A stretch of 34,258 bases of DNA from JANXUC01 sp043749225 (GTDB lineage Bacteria; Acidobacteriota; Terriglobia; Terriglobales; Acidobacteriaceae), in NCBI GenBank assembly GCA_043749225.1, contig JAYVEP010000100.1:1-34258 (forward strand). Direction: 5' to 3'. A program made the translations under genes and the position numbers. Numbering within the stretch: position 1 is the first letter of the stretch; every line of letters begins with the position of its first letter. The notes beneath the pieces are model-generated. The model was given only the letters and a program-made list of their open reading frames with translations, did not search any database and was not told the DNA's origin. Of the stretch, positions 24,236 to 33,000 are shown one piece after another.

Positions 24236-25429
24236 CTAGCGGGTTACAGCCTGCTCCTTCAGAATCTCATCCACCGCTACGAAGGCGCTTTCGATCTCCT
24301 CATCGCTATTGTAAAAATGCGGCGCCATGCGGACTCCCGCGCGGGGACGCCAATCTACAAGGATATTGCGTTGGATAAGCTCTCGCGCCACTTCCTGGGA
24401 GTTGGGCATGTCGATGGAAACCGTGCCCGCCCTTTTCGCAGGATCAAGCGGAGTATTGATTTTCCAGCCTCGGCTGCTCGCCAGCTCGATGATTCGCGCA
24501 GTCTGCCGCTTGGATTTTGCACGAACTTTCTCCACGCCTACCTCTCGAATAATCTTCAATCCCGGTCGAGCTGCTTCCAGCGCGGCGATGTTTTGCGTGC
24601 CATTCATAAAGCGGTAGCTGGAGCTGGTGTATCGGTTTGGTCCAATCTCAAACGCGAATGGCTGCTCGTGAGCCATCCAGCCCGTCAACCTTGGTTTCAA
24701 GCGCGGGGCCACCTCAGGACTCACATACAAGAACCCAGTACCCGGCCCTCCGCAAAGCCACTTCAGCACACCACCACAAGCAAAATCGGTCCCCAGCGCG
24801 GTCACATCCACCGGCATCGCACCGACGGAGTGAAACATATCCAGCACCACCAGAGCGCCCACGCTATGCGCCTTTTCAATGATCGCCGCAGCATCCTGAA
24901 TGTAGGCGCTGCGAAAAATCACGTGCGAAATTGGCACCAGCAGAGTCTCTTCATCAATGGCGTCCAGGAGCCGTTCCGTCGGCACGTGAATCCCGTCATC
25001 CGTCGGCACCATGTGTACGCGGGCGCCAAGCTCCCGCTGCGCTTCCCAGAAATACATGACGGAAGGGAAATTCAAATCGTCGTACACAATCTTGTTGCGC
25101 TTGCCGGAAAAGTCCAGGCACGACGCCACAATCGCCTGGCACGTGGTTACATTCTGGTGGCAGGAAACTGATCCCGTCTGCGCTCCCATCAAGGTACCAA
25201 TCTCGTTGCCCACGTCGTTGGCCAGCATCCACCAGCGCTCTTCCCACGCACGCACGCCGCGGGATCCCCAGGTGTCGGCGTAGCCTTGGAGAGCGGCGTG
25301 AACCCCCCGCGGCATAGCTCCCAACGAGTTGCTGATGAGGTAGGTATTGTCGGCCAAAATCGGGAATTCCGGGCGATAGCCCAGCAAGTCGTCGTTCCCG
25401 CCGATACCGCTTGGGGAGGAGTTATTCAT
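24236..25429 (-). CDS. kynureninase-like class-V aminotransferase
   Basis: 397 aa PLP enzyme. The lysine is K223 in GGVLKWLCGGPGTGFLYV, a kynureninase hallmark, and the PLP-ring Asp is D197 (VVLDMFHSVGAMPVD). NTYLISNSLGAMP, WEERWWMLANDVG and PRAGVRMAPHFYNSDEEIE also fit the family. Kynureninase cleaves kynurenine to anthranilate and alanine, but no other tryptophan-catabolic gene is in the window, so the substrate is not settled. I start at the ATG at 25429: the frame runs on to 25831 but the extra part is low-quality Arg-rich sequence. A promoter ending 6 nt before this ATG supports the choice. It is divergent from the TPR-GAF gene. Confidence 0.85.
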   Translation of the reverse strand: MNNSSPSGIGGNDDLLGYRPEFPILADNTYLISNSLGAMPRGVHAALQGYADTWGSRGVRAWEERWWMLANDVGNEIGTLMGAQTGSVSCHQNVTTCQAIVASCLDFSGKRNKIVYDDLNFPSVMYFWEAQRELGARVHMVPTDDGIHVPTERLLDAIDEETLLVPISHVIFRSAYIQDAAAIIEKAHSVGALVVLDMFHSVGAMPVDVTALGTDFACGGVLKWLCGGPGTGFLYVSPEVAPRLKPRLTGWMAHEQPFAFEIGPNRYTSSSYRFMNGTQNIAALEAARPGLKIIREVGVEKVRAKSKRQTARIIELASSRGWKINTPLDPAKRAGTVSIDMPNSQEVARELIQRNILVDWRPRAGVRMAPHFYNSDEEIESAFVAVDEILKEQAVTR

Positions 25430-25435
25430 GCCGGA

Positions 25436-25464
25436 ATTGTACAGCTCATGCCATACCGAGCCAA
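25436..25464 (-). promoter_or_regulatory. promoter giving a predicted leaderless kynureninase-like mRNA
   Basis: On the minus strand TTGGCT (25464-25459), exactly 17 nt, then TACAAT (25441-25436), and only 6 nt (TCCGGC) to the ATG at 25429. There is no Shine-Dalgarno. This is the best-supported of the three leaderless candidates because both hexamers and the spacer fit. Confidence 0.6.
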
Positions 25465-25556
25465 ATTTTCGCGCTTCGACTACCGAAATTAAGGCTGACC
25501 GGCGCCTACCACCACCTCCGCCGTGACCATCGTAACCGCTCAAGACCGCTACTCGA

Positions 25557-25585
25557 TTGCTGCGACCCACCACCCTGCCTAGAAT
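25557..25585 (+). promoter_or_regulatory. promoter of the TPR-GAF-GGDEF-like gene
   Basis: TTGCTG (25557-25562), a 17-nt spacer and TAGAAT (25580-25585). Transcription would start near 25592, leaving about 20 nt before the ATG at 25612. No recognisable Shine-Dalgarno is present. Confidence 0.5.
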
Positions 25586-25611
25586 CGAACCGAGTCCTTT
25601 TGTCTTCCAGC

Positions 25612-28185
25612 ATGGCTGATCGTGCCGAAATCGCGAAGCGCATTGAGCGCGCCGAAAAATTCTTGCAAAAGGGTAAGCCGGAGGCTGCCCTGGAAGAATA
25701 CCTCTCCGTCCTGACCGACGATCGTGAGAACGACACCGTCCGTCAGATGGCAGCCGATCTCTCCATCTCGGTCGGCAAAGTCGCCGAGGCTGTCGTTTTG
25801 CTGGGCGAGCTCTTTGAGCGCCAAGTCGCAATCGGCGACGCCACTCGAGCCAGCCTGACTTACAAGAAGCTCGCTCGACACAGCAACCCGACTACAGACC
25901 AGAAAATCCGCTTCGGCCAGTTATTGGAAGCCTCGAACCGCAAAATGGCTCTCGAGACCTACGAGGTAGCCCTCGTAGAGCTCAGTAAGCAAGGCACCAA
26001 GGCGCAGCAGATGGCTGTGCTCAAACGCGTAGTAGCACTCGACGCGTCCATGCAAAACTTCACCCGCATCGGAGAACTGGCCGCTGAACTCGGCGATGGT
26101 CGCGGAGCCGCAGCCGCTTTCCTGCGTGTTGCAGAACTGACTGAGCAATCTGGCGGCACTCCCGCCGCGTGGTATGAGCGCGCTTTTCAATCGGATGGTA
26201 GCAATCCCAAAATCGCGCTGGCCTATGGCCGGAGTTTGCTGGCCCAGGGTGAAGCCGGCGCGGCCATCTTCGTTCTTTCTCCGCTGATGAATGAAGGCAC
26301 GCCATCTAACGAGTTGCGCGACGCATTCTCCAGCGCGCTGCTAGCGGCAGGACGATTCAAGGATGCTGAGCCGCACGTGATGGCTTTGTTTGAGCAGAAT
26401 CCTTCTCGGCTGCCGCAAGTTACGCAACTGATCGGCAGCATGATCGATGCCGAAATGGATCGCGACGCGGTTGCGCTGGCCCGTAAATTGGAACAGTTCC
26501 AGCGGCGACGTGGAGAGCGACGCGCGTTTCTCTCCACCATGCAGGACCTGGTGGCTGGCCACCGTTCTTCCGCGGAGTTGCTGGAGTTCCTGGTTGAACT
26601 TTACAACTCTTCCAATCGCGAAACAGACTATTGCCAGACGTTGTTGCGGCTTTTTGATCTTTACTACAAGACCGCGAACTACACCAAGGCAGGCGAGTGC
26701 CTGGACCGCGCCGCCGAAGTCGACTCCTACGAGCCCGGCCACCAGCGCCGACTGGAAATGCTGAAGGGCAAGCTGGATGACGTACACTACGCCGCCATCG
26801 CAGCGCGCCTGGCGCCTATGGCGAAGCCTTTACAGCAGACCCAGGAAAAGTCAGACACTGCGTCCCTAGGCGCAGGCACTCTGCAAGATCTAATGCTGCA
26901 GGCCGAGATATTAGTCCAGTACGGAATGCAGGCGAAAGCTGGAGAGCGCCTGCAACGTATTCATGAACTCTTTCCCCAGGAAGTGGAGACCAATTCAGAA
27001 CTGCAAGGGCTGTATGTGGCTGCGGGCATTACGCCCCCAGCGGGAACAAAACTTGCACCTGCTCCGGCGAAGCCAGCCGCACCTGTTGCCCCTGTCGTCG
27101 CGGTAACGCCGCCGCAGGTTCCGCACAGCGCTCCCGTTCCTGATTTGAATCAGCTGACCCGCGTCGCGGAAATCTCGCGGCAGCTTTATCGGCAGAGTGA
27201 AATTATCGGAGTGCTCTCCGTCATGACCAAGGAAATCGGCGGACTCTGGAAGTCCACGCGTTGTATCGCTGCCACGCGCAAGCCCGGTCAACCCTTGGCG
27301 GCTTTCCATGAATTTCAGGCCGCAGGCAGTCATCCCGCGGAAGGCGAGGCCGTGGCCGAGTTGGTGATGGTAGCGGACGATCTGTGCCAGAAGAACGGAC
27401 CGATTGCCTTCACCGACATTGCGACAGCCGCTGATCTGCAAGGTGTTCGCAAAACGCTGACAAGCCTCAACGTGGCCTCATTGCTGGCGTTGCCGCTGAG
27501 CGATGGCGACGAACAAGCGGGCGTATTGCTGCTCATGCAGGACACTGCGCGCGAATGGGCCGCGAACGACATTTTCATTATCAAGACGATTGCCGAGCAA
27601 GCAGCCATGGCTCTGCGCAACCTGGGACTGCGTCGCCTGGTCAGCAATCTTTCGGTGACGGATGGCAAGTCTGGTTTATTGAGCCGGTCTTCCTACCTGG
27701 ACATTCTGCTGGGCGAAGCCCGCCGCTGCCAGGAAGACAATGCGCCGTTGACTACAGTGCTGATGCAATTCGGAGACAGCTCGACGCTGGTGAAGCAGTA
27801 TGGTCAGGACGCTGTCGAAGCCATGATGCAGCAGATCGGCCGCTTGCTGACGGGCCACATCCGGCAAAACGATTTCGCCTTTCGCTACGAAACTGCCGCT
27901 GTCGCGCTGATTCTGGGCGACACAGGAGAAGTCAACGCTCTGCAGGCCGTTGAGAAATTCCGCGCCCTGCTGACCAGCGTTCATTGGCCCGGCAAGAGCG
28001 AACCCCAATCCGTCACTTTTACCACCGGCGTTGCCGAAGCTGTAGTTCGCTCGCAGTTTGATCCAGTCGACATTGTCACCGAGGTGATCAATCGTCTGGA
28101 ACAGGCGCTGGACCTGGCTTTGTGCGATGAAACCGCTGGCGTGCAAGTCCTGGGCTCAACCTTCGCGGCGGCGGCGGTGGCATAG
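25612..28185 (+). CDS. TPR - GAF - degenerate GGDEF protein
   Basis: 857 aa, cytoplasmic. Residues about 1-480 are helical repeats of TPR type (KRIERAEKFLQKGKPEAALEEYLSVL at the start, later QRRLEMLKGK). An Ala/Pro linker (about 480-505) comes next, then a GAF domain (about 512-670: VASLLALPLSDGDEQAGVLLL, IIKTIAEQAAMALRNL). Last is a diguanylate-cyclase-like domain (about 681-845: DGKSGLLSRSSYLDILLGEARR, FAFRYETAAVALILGDTGE, VTFTTGVAEAV). The GGDEF signature at about residue 757 is replaced by RYETA, so cyclase activity is unlikely; it may bind a nucleotide or a partner. The frame continues upstream to 25411 but overlaps the divergent promoter region. I chose the ATG at 25612, where sequence of TPR character begins. 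Confidence 0.83.
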   Translation: MADRAEIAKRIERAEKFLQKGKPEAALEEYLSVLTDDRENDTVRQMAADLSISVGKVAEAVVLLGELFERQVAIGDATRASLTYKKLARHSNPTTDQKIRFGQLLEASNRKMALETYEVALVELSKQGTKAQQMAVLKRVVALDASMQNFTRIGELAAELGDGRGAAAAFLRVAELTEQSGGTPAAWYERAFQSDGSNPKIALAYGRSLLAQGEAGAAIFVLSPLMNEGTPSNELRDAFSSALLAAGRFKDAEPHVMALFEQNPSRLPQVTQLIGSMIDAEMDRDAVALARKLEQFQRRRGERRAFLSTMQDLVAGHRSSAELLEFLVELYNSSNRETDYCQTLLRLFDLYYKTANYTKAGECLDRAAEVDSYEPGHQRRLEMLKGKLDDVHYAAIAARLAPMAKPLQQTQEKSDTASLGAGTLQDLMLQAEILVQYGMQAKAGERLQRIHELFPQEVETNSELQGLYVAAGITPPAGTKLAPAPAKPAAPVAPVVAVTPPQVPHSAPVPDLNQLTRVAEISRQLYRQSEIIGVLSVMTKEIGGLWKSTRCIAATRKPGQPLAAFHEFQAAGSHPAEGEAVAELVMVADDLCQKNGPIAFTDIATAADLQGVRKTLTSLNVASLLALPLSDGDEQAGVLLLMQDTAREWAANDIFIIKTIAEQAAMALRNLGLRRLVSNLSVTDGKSGLLSRSSYLDILLGEARRCQEDNAPLTTVLMQFGDSSTLVKQYGQDAVEAMMQQIGRLLTGHIRQNDFAFRYETAAVALILGDTGEVNALQAVEKFRALLTSVHWPGKSEPQSVTFTTGVAEAVVRSQFDPVDIVTEVINRLEQALDLALCDETAGVQVLGSTFAAAAVA

Positions 28186-28192
28186 CGCGTAC

Positions 28193-28252
28193 TGAACGCC
28201 CCTCTCTAAACGCCCTCCTCTGAACAACCCCCCTAAACGCCCCCCCTCTAAG
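28193..28252. repeat. degenerate pyrimidine-rich tandem repeat
   Basis: About four imperfect units of the form AACGCCCCxCTCTA, 12-16 bp each, immediately after the stop of the TPR-GAF gene. The strand is almost purely C/T apart from A and G at unit starts. No terminator hairpin was found here. Confidence 0.6.
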
Positions 28253-28255
28253 AAT

Positions 28256-28293
28256 TGTCATTCCGAACGGCTCTACGTGAGGAATCTGCTATT
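28256..28293 (-). repeat. dispersed 39-bp repeat, copy 2
   Basis: The reverse complement reads AATAGCAGATTCCTCACG, seven variable bases, then GTTCGGAATGACA, matching 5252-5290 in both blocks. It lies between the TPR-GAF gene and ribH. Confidence 0.7.
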
Positions 28294-28411
28294 GCTTGTT
28301 CTGTTCCTGCAACACGAACCACAAAGATTTGCTGGCAACCCTACCCACTGATAGACTGGCTCTTCTCCGTGCCGCAGCGTCTCCGTGGTGAATCGCTCCG
28401 AGAACCCAATC

Positions 28412-29338
28412 ATGATCCAGTGGATTTACCTCAACAGCCTCGTCAAAGACCGGAAAGATTTCGATCTTCTAGTACGCCTGCTGGAACAACTAGGCCTCCG
28501 TAAGGGCGATTCCGTCGGCGATGCCAGCGGTCGATTCCAGGAATTTCTCCCTTCGGTTCAAAGGCTTGATCTATTTCATCGCACCAAGCAAACGGATGAA
28601 TCCGATCTGACGCTCACTCTCTCCGATCCCGATTCTGCAGTTGAAGTTGTCACGAAGCTAGGATTGAAAATCCTCGCAGACCGTTCCGGACCCGCTGCCG
28701 ATCAGTCTCTCCGTGACTTTCGCGTGCAACTGCCGGGCGGAATGAAACTGCATTTCATCGGCTTTCGTGTCACTGAGAGCAGCGATACGGATCACTTGGC
28801 GCTGGAAGGGAATCTGCAAGGGCACGGCAAGCGCTTTGCCATCGTCGTAAGTCGATTCAATTCCTTTATCACCGAGCGCCTGCTCTCCGGAGTCATCGAC
28901 GGCTTGGTCCGTTGTGGCGTGGACAGAGATAAGGGCTACGACATCATCCGCGTTCCCGGCGCTTTCGAGCTGCCCTCCGCAGCTCGCACGCTGGCTGAAA
29001 CCAAAAAATACAACGCCATCATCTGCATCGGCTGCCTGCTTCGTGGCGATACCGCTCACTACGATGTAATCGTCAACGAAGTCACTCGCGGCATCGGACA
29101 GTCTGCGCAAGAAACCGGCGTCCCCCATGCCTTCGGCGTCCTCACCTGCGACACTTTAGAACAAGCCATCGACCGCGCCGGACTGAAGTTGGGCAACAAG
29201 GGCTTTGAAGCGGCGCTGGCAGCGGTGGAAATGGCAAATCTAACGAAAGCCATCGGCTCTCGGCGGTCGGCGGTCGGCTCCGGCAAAAGCCGCAAGAAGT
29301 CCAGCGCGAAGAAACCCAAGAAGAAGCCGCAGAAGTAG
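28412..29338 (+). CDS. ribH: lumazine synthase with N-terminal VOC-like domain and Lys-rich tail
   Basis: 308 aa, about twice the usual 150-160. Residues about 135-282 are 6,7-dimethyl-8-ribityllumazine synthase, the penultimate riboflavin step: VVSRFNSFITERLLSG, RVPGAFELPSAA, and GCLLRGDTAHYDVIVNEVTRG with the catalytic His, then GVLTCDTLEQA. Residues 3-118 look like a glyoxalase/VOC-type alpha-beta domain (IQWIYLNSLVKDRKDFDLL, DLTLTLSDPDSAVEVVTKLG, DFRVQLPGGMKLHFIGFR), by eye only. The C-terminal ~25 residues are Lys/Arg/Ser-rich; their coding DNA starts with a CGGCGGTCGGCGGTCGG run, perhaps a read-through repeat. An alternative GTG start at 28385 adds 9 residues. nusB follows after 153 bp, the conserved ribH-nusB order. 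Confidence 0.92.
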   Translation: MIQWIYLNSLVKDRKDFDLLVRLLEQLGLRKGDSVGDASGRFQEFLPSVQRLDLFHRTKQTDESDLTLTLSDPDSAVEVVTKLGLKILADRSGPAADQSLRDFRVQLPGGMKLHFIGFRVTESSDTDHLALEGNLQGHGKRFAIVVSRFNSFITERLLSGVIDGLVRCGVDRDKGYDIIRVPGAFELPSAARTLAETKKYNAIICIGCLLRGDTAHYDVIVNEVTRGIGQSAQETGVPHAFGVLTCDTLEQAIDRAGLKLGNKGFEAALAAVEMANLTKAIGSRRSAVGSGKSRKKSSAKKPKKKPQK

Positions 29339-29436
29339 CCAGGTTTTCGTTGCGCTGCTGTCCCGGCGGTAGTCCGGGGGGCGTCCCGCCCGCCGAATCT
29401 ATTTTTACCGCAGCGCGTTTCCAAGTCCCGACAATC

Positions 29437-29464
29437 TTGCCTCGTCCATCCTCTCCTGTAGACT
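29437..29464 (+). promoter_or_regulatory. possible nusB promoter
   Basis: TTGCCT (29437-29442), a 16-nt spacer and TAGACT (29459-29464), 27 nt before the nusB ATG. Moderate match only; the gene may also be read through from ribH. The same -10 and spacing occur at the GAF gene promoter. Confidence 0.3.
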
Positions 29465-29491
29465 AGAACTATCCGCAACCGAACTCCAACT

Positions 29492-29932
29492 ATGGGAACC
29501 CGCCGTAAATCTCGCGAACTTGCGCTGCAAATGCTGTTTCAGGCCGACTTAGCCAAGCAGGCTCCGGATGAGGTCCGACGCTCGTTCTGGGCCGAGCGAG
29601 GCGAAGTGGAAGAAGAAGTCCGCGGCTTCGCCGACGACCTATTTCGTGTGGCCTCGGACCGTGGCGCCGAGATCGACAAAACCATCGAATCCCATGCCGA
29701 ACACTGGCGCATGGAGCGCATGGCGGCCGTCGACAGGAATATCTTGCGCGCGGGAGTCGCCGAATTCATCGGCTTTCCCTCGACCCCAAAGCCAGTCGTA
29801 ATCAACGAAGCGCTGGAAATCGCCAGAAAGTTTTCCAGCCCGGAGTCCGTCAACTTCCTAAACGGCGTTCTCGACAGCGTAGCCCGCGAAATGGATAGAG
29901 CCGCAAAAGAGCAAGCTTCGAGCCTCAGTTAA
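29492..29932 (+). CDS. nusB: transcription antitermination factor NusB
   Basis: 146 aa, normal length, all-helical. Family features are the basic N-terminus RRKSRELALQMLFQAD, the central HAEHWRMERMAAVDRNILRAGVAEF and the C-terminal VINEALEIARKFSSPESVNFLNGVLDS. It binds boxA RNA with NusE (S10) in rRNA antitermination. No Shine-Dalgarno is obvious before the ATG. It follows ribH, a common pairing. Confidence 0.96.
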   Translation: MGTRRKSRELALQMLFQADLAKQAPDEVRRSFWAERGEVEEEVRGFADDLFRVASDRGAEIDKTIESHAEHWRMERMAAVDRNILRAGVAEFIGFPSTPKPVVINEALEIARKFSSPESVNFLNGVLDSVAREMDRAAKEQASSLS

Positions 29933-30074
29933 ACCAACCGCAGCTACCCACTCAGCAGTTAGAAGGGCGTCGCACTTCGTAGCGCTGGCGTCACGTCGGC
30001 AGTCGCAGGGGCATCTTGCCTGCGCAGCCGTTGATCTCGGTCCTTTTGCCTGGAGAGCCAGGACGGCAACTGCC

Positions 30075-32438
30075 CTAAGGCCTGATCACCACAAAGTCCG
30101 GCAAACACGGCTGCGTCGCGCTGGAAATACTGCACATGCTCGTGGCCGGGCTGCTATTCGTGCTCAAGATAATCTGCTGCGTGTCGACCAGGATGCTGGT
30201 GTCGAGTACATGCAGCAAGCCAGCCGTGCCGCCCACAAAGAGGAACTTGCCATCCGTGGTTAAACCACCGGTAGTTGGCGGCTGCGTTCCCACCAAAGCA
30301 ATGCTGGAGGGTGCATGCGTCAGAACGTCATAGGCAAACACGCTGCTGAAGTTTTGGGGCACAACATAGGCCTTCAAACCGTCCGGCGCAACCAGGAACT
30401 GCGACGCTCGGATGAGCCCCTGATGTAAGTCGAACGGGCTCAATAAGTTAGAGATAAACGGGCCGGTCGCACTGGCGCCCGACGAAAGGCAGCCCGAGTT
30501 AGTCTGTGGCGGTGGAGGCTGCGGAGCCGTCCCTGCAACTTCGTCAAGACCACTCCCATTCGGTCCGTTCCAGGAAAGAAAGTGCGTACTGCCATCAGCA
30601 TAGGCGACAGGCAGCGCCCGAATGAATTGTGAAGAGATTCCAGGAGTCGTCGCCAAAATCTGCGGCGTAAACGTCGGTGGACCATTGTTGGCCACCGTGT
30701 TGTCGCAAGTATCAAGCACAGTCAGCCGGGATGTTTGCCCAGTCATATAGACCCAGGTCCCGGTGGGATGAAACGCAATGTCGGTCACTCCCGTTGGCGT
30801 GGATAGCTTTCTCAGCGAGTTGACGGGATCGAATACGTATACCGGCCCGGCGTTGCCAGCCACGCACGGAAGCGCCGTGCAGGTCGCAATGTACACAGTG
30901 GCGCCATCTGGAGAGAAGGTTGCAGATTTTGCGTGATCCGACGCAGCTAAGAGCAATGGCGTACCCGCGTTGGTCGGCTGGTCATACAAGAAGACGAGAT
31001 TTGGCGACGTGGAAGTATCGCTCACCACAGCCTTATTCCCGTTCGGCGACACGCCAATCACATCTCCCGTGACGGAGAAATTCGAGGTCACCGTCCCAGC
31101 TGGCACCTTCACCGTGGCAATCCCGCTGCAAACAGGAGGCCCACCCTGCGTCTGCGGGGCGCAACTGCCAACGTAAATGCTCGTTCCCGAAGCGCTCATG
31201 ATCATCGACGTTGGTGTATGCGGCAGCCCGATCGGAGTCCCGACCTTCTTGGTCGAACTGTCCACCGGAATAATCGCGCTGAAGCAGCCCAGCACCGGGC
31301 CGTTAATCGTCTTGTCCCAACATCCGGAACTCGCTGCATACACAGTAGTTGGAACCGGCGCACCGGTTACGTCCACGCTGATGCCCACCGACGGGAAAAT
31401 TGGATGCACCACGGGCAAGCCAGTAAATCCGCCATTGCAGGTTGGAGGCAGGCACGCTGCCGAAATACCGGCGCCCCCAGCCTGTAACGCCGAAATCGAA
31501 TCGATTTCGCTGCCATTCCCTGAAGTTGGCACCGAAGAATTCGTACTCACCGAAACCACCGTCGGATTCGTAGTCGTCCAGGTCAGCGGCGGATTCAGCA
31601 GCGTAAGCCCGGCTACATCAACTACCGTCGCTGTAATGAGTTGCGCGCCACTCCCTTTCGCCAAACTCAACGACGTACCGCCGGTCGCAGTCTGTAACGC
31701 AACGGATTTCACAGGACACGTCGCAAACGTAACCGGCGTGCTATTCGTGCTCCCAGCCGCAGCATAAAACTGAGTCTGTCCCGGAACCTTCGCCGTCGCC
31801 TCTACCTGATTGAAGAGAAGGCCGCTTGCCGTCGTACTAAGCGTGACAATGTTGGAATTAAGCGCGGTCCAATTGATGGGACCCAGGCTTGCCGTGATGT
31901 CTTGACTGTTGTTGAATGCCTGTACCTGATAGGTTGCAGTACCTGCAGCAGAGTTGAGGGAGGCGGCAGAAAGGCCTGCTATCTGTAAGTTAGCTGGATC
32001 ACTAGAGTTGCAGATGGTGGCTCCGCTTACCCCGCTGGCCAACATCCGCTCCACGTGCCGATGCACGAAGACCGTAATAGGCGCACTAGTCGCTCCCTGA
32101 GCACTTGCAGTCAGCTGCACAGCAGCTGCAGGCCCGGGCGAACAGAAGGTGGGAGCTGTCAACGAATCCCAAAGCCCCGCGCACAGAGCCCCTCCCCTAG
32201 TAACAGTCACGGCGGAAGGCGGATTGGCAGTCCAGGTAACAGTCGCTGGAGATACGTTGGCACCGTTGCTGTCCCGCACAGAGACGCCTGCCGCCGCCCC
32301 TTCCTCCAGCGAAATAATGGACGGCGTGATACTGATCGTCTTAGGCGCAATGCCAGCTCCCGGCTTGCCGCAACCGAAACTACTGACAACTACCGCTCCA
32401 ACTGCTAACAACACGAAAAGAGAACGAACCCTACCCAT
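30075..32438 (-). CDS. exported Ig-like / beta-propeller protein, probable lipoprotein
   Basis: 787 aa from the ATG at 32438, which has GGGGAGGG just upstream; the frame extends 26 codons further to 32516 without support. The signal sequence RSLFVLLAVGAVVVSSFGC ends in a loose lipobox, so lipid attachment is likely but not certain. Residues about 30-380 hold three bacterial Ig-like (Big_2-type) repeats (ISITPSIISLEEGAAAGVSV, VTWTANPPSAVTV, LTWTTTNPTVVSVSTN). The rest is a YVTN-type beta-propeller (MIMSASGTSIYVGSC, ATFSPDGATVYIATC, DIAFHPTGTWVYMTGQ, LFVGGTAGLLHVLDTS). Cys occurs in pairs in the propeller loops. A surface adhesion or sensing role is plausible, but I see nothing that fixes it. 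Convergent with nusB. Confidence 0.8.
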   Translation of the reverse strand: MGRVRSLFVLLAVGAVVVSSFGCGKPGAGIAPKTISITPSIISLEEGAAAGVSVRDSNGANVSPATVTWTANPPSAVTVTRGGALCAGLWDSLTAPTFCSPGPAAAVQLTASAQGATSAPITVFVHRHVERMLASGVSGATICNSSDPANLQIAGLSAASLNSAAGTATYQVQAFNNSQDITASLGPINWTALNSNIVTLSTTASGLLFNQVEATAKVPGQTQFYAAAGSTNSTPVTFATCPVKSVALQTATGGTSLSLAKGSGAQLITATVVDVAGLTLLNPPLTWTTTNPTVVSVSTNSSVPTSGNGSEIDSISALQAGGAGISAACLPPTCNGGFTGLPVVHPIFPSVGISVDVTGAPVPTTVYAASSGCWDKTINGPVLGCFSAIIPVDSSTKKVGTPIGLPHTPTSMIMSASGTSIYVGSCAPQTQGGPPVCSGIATVKVPAGTVTSNFSVTGDVIGVSPNGNKAVVSDTSTSPNLVFLYDQPTNAGTPLLLAASDHAKSATFSPDGATVYIATCTALPCVAGNAGPVYVFDPVNSLRKLSTPTGVTDIAFHPTGTWVYMTGQTSRLTVLDTCDNTVANNGPPTFTPQILATTPGISSQFIRALPVAYADGSTHFLSWNGPNGSGLDEVAGTAPQPPPPQTNSGCLSSGASATGPFISNLLSPFDLHQGLIRASQFLVAPDGLKAYVVPQNFSSVFAYDVLTHAPSSIALVGTQPPTTGGLTTDGKFLFVGGTAGLLHVLDTSILVDTQQIILSTNSSPATSMCSISSATQPCLPDFVVIRP

Positions 32439-32693
32439 GAACCCTCCCCGCCCACTGCAAAACGCGCGGACGAGCCTGACTAAACTGATCGAGCAAAATG
32501 CTCCACGAATGGACAAAACTGTACAGCTACATGGAACCCTGCGGAGGTCTGCAAAACTTTCAGTCTAGAGGCTAGCCGCCGTTTCGGCAACTCCAGCTCT
32601 GGAAATCGCAACACAAACCGCCAAACATAACCGAAAATGCATCCTGAACGCGCAATCTCCTAAATGCTCAGATGTTGCCAACCAGCTTTGGGG

Positions 32694-32722
32694 TTGACGA
32701 GAAAGAAAAGGAATTGTTATAT
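32694..32722 (+). promoter_or_regulatory. main promoter of the str operon (rpsL-rpsG-fusA)
   Basis: TTGACG (32694-32699), a 17-nt A/G-rich spacer, TTATAT (32717-32722). Predicted start near 32729, so the leader before rpsL is about 410 nt. The segment 32439-32693 upstream holds no gene that I can see; it must include the promoter of the divergent lipoprotein gene. Confidence 0.75.
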
Positions 32723-32782
32723 TCGTAAGGTTCCGCGAGTATTCGTGAGTCGACCTGTGCAGGTGCGCTTAGACATCTAGCG

Positions 32783-32791
32783 TGCTATGAT
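32783..32791 (+). promoter_or_regulatory. possible second rpsL promoter with extended -10
   Basis: TGCTATGAT is an extended -10 (TG-N-TATGAT). No -35 match is seen, as is usual for extended -10 promoters. It lies 69 nt after the main -10. Confidence 0.35.
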
Positions 32792-32813
32792 TAGTTTGTG
32801 CGTGGTAGATTTA

Positions 32814-32838
32814 CATCCTGTAAGTGGTTTTCAGGATG
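32814..32838 (+). other. stem-loop in the rpsL leader
   Basis: CATCCTG (32814-32820) and CAGGATG (32832-32838) pair perfectly over 7 bp around an 11-nt loop. No T-run follows. Its role is unknown. Confidence 0.45.
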
Positions 32839-33000
32839 CCCTCGCTGAAATGCCCATGCGATGACCTTCCGCCTACTGGCTGAAAAGCCTTGGAAGGATA
32901 TGCAGGGCCTACAACCGAAACGGAGTGCCTCAAATCCAGGCGCCACCGTCGTTTGTATCAGTCTGACACGGATGTCGGAAATTTCGCCTAAGGAGCTTTT

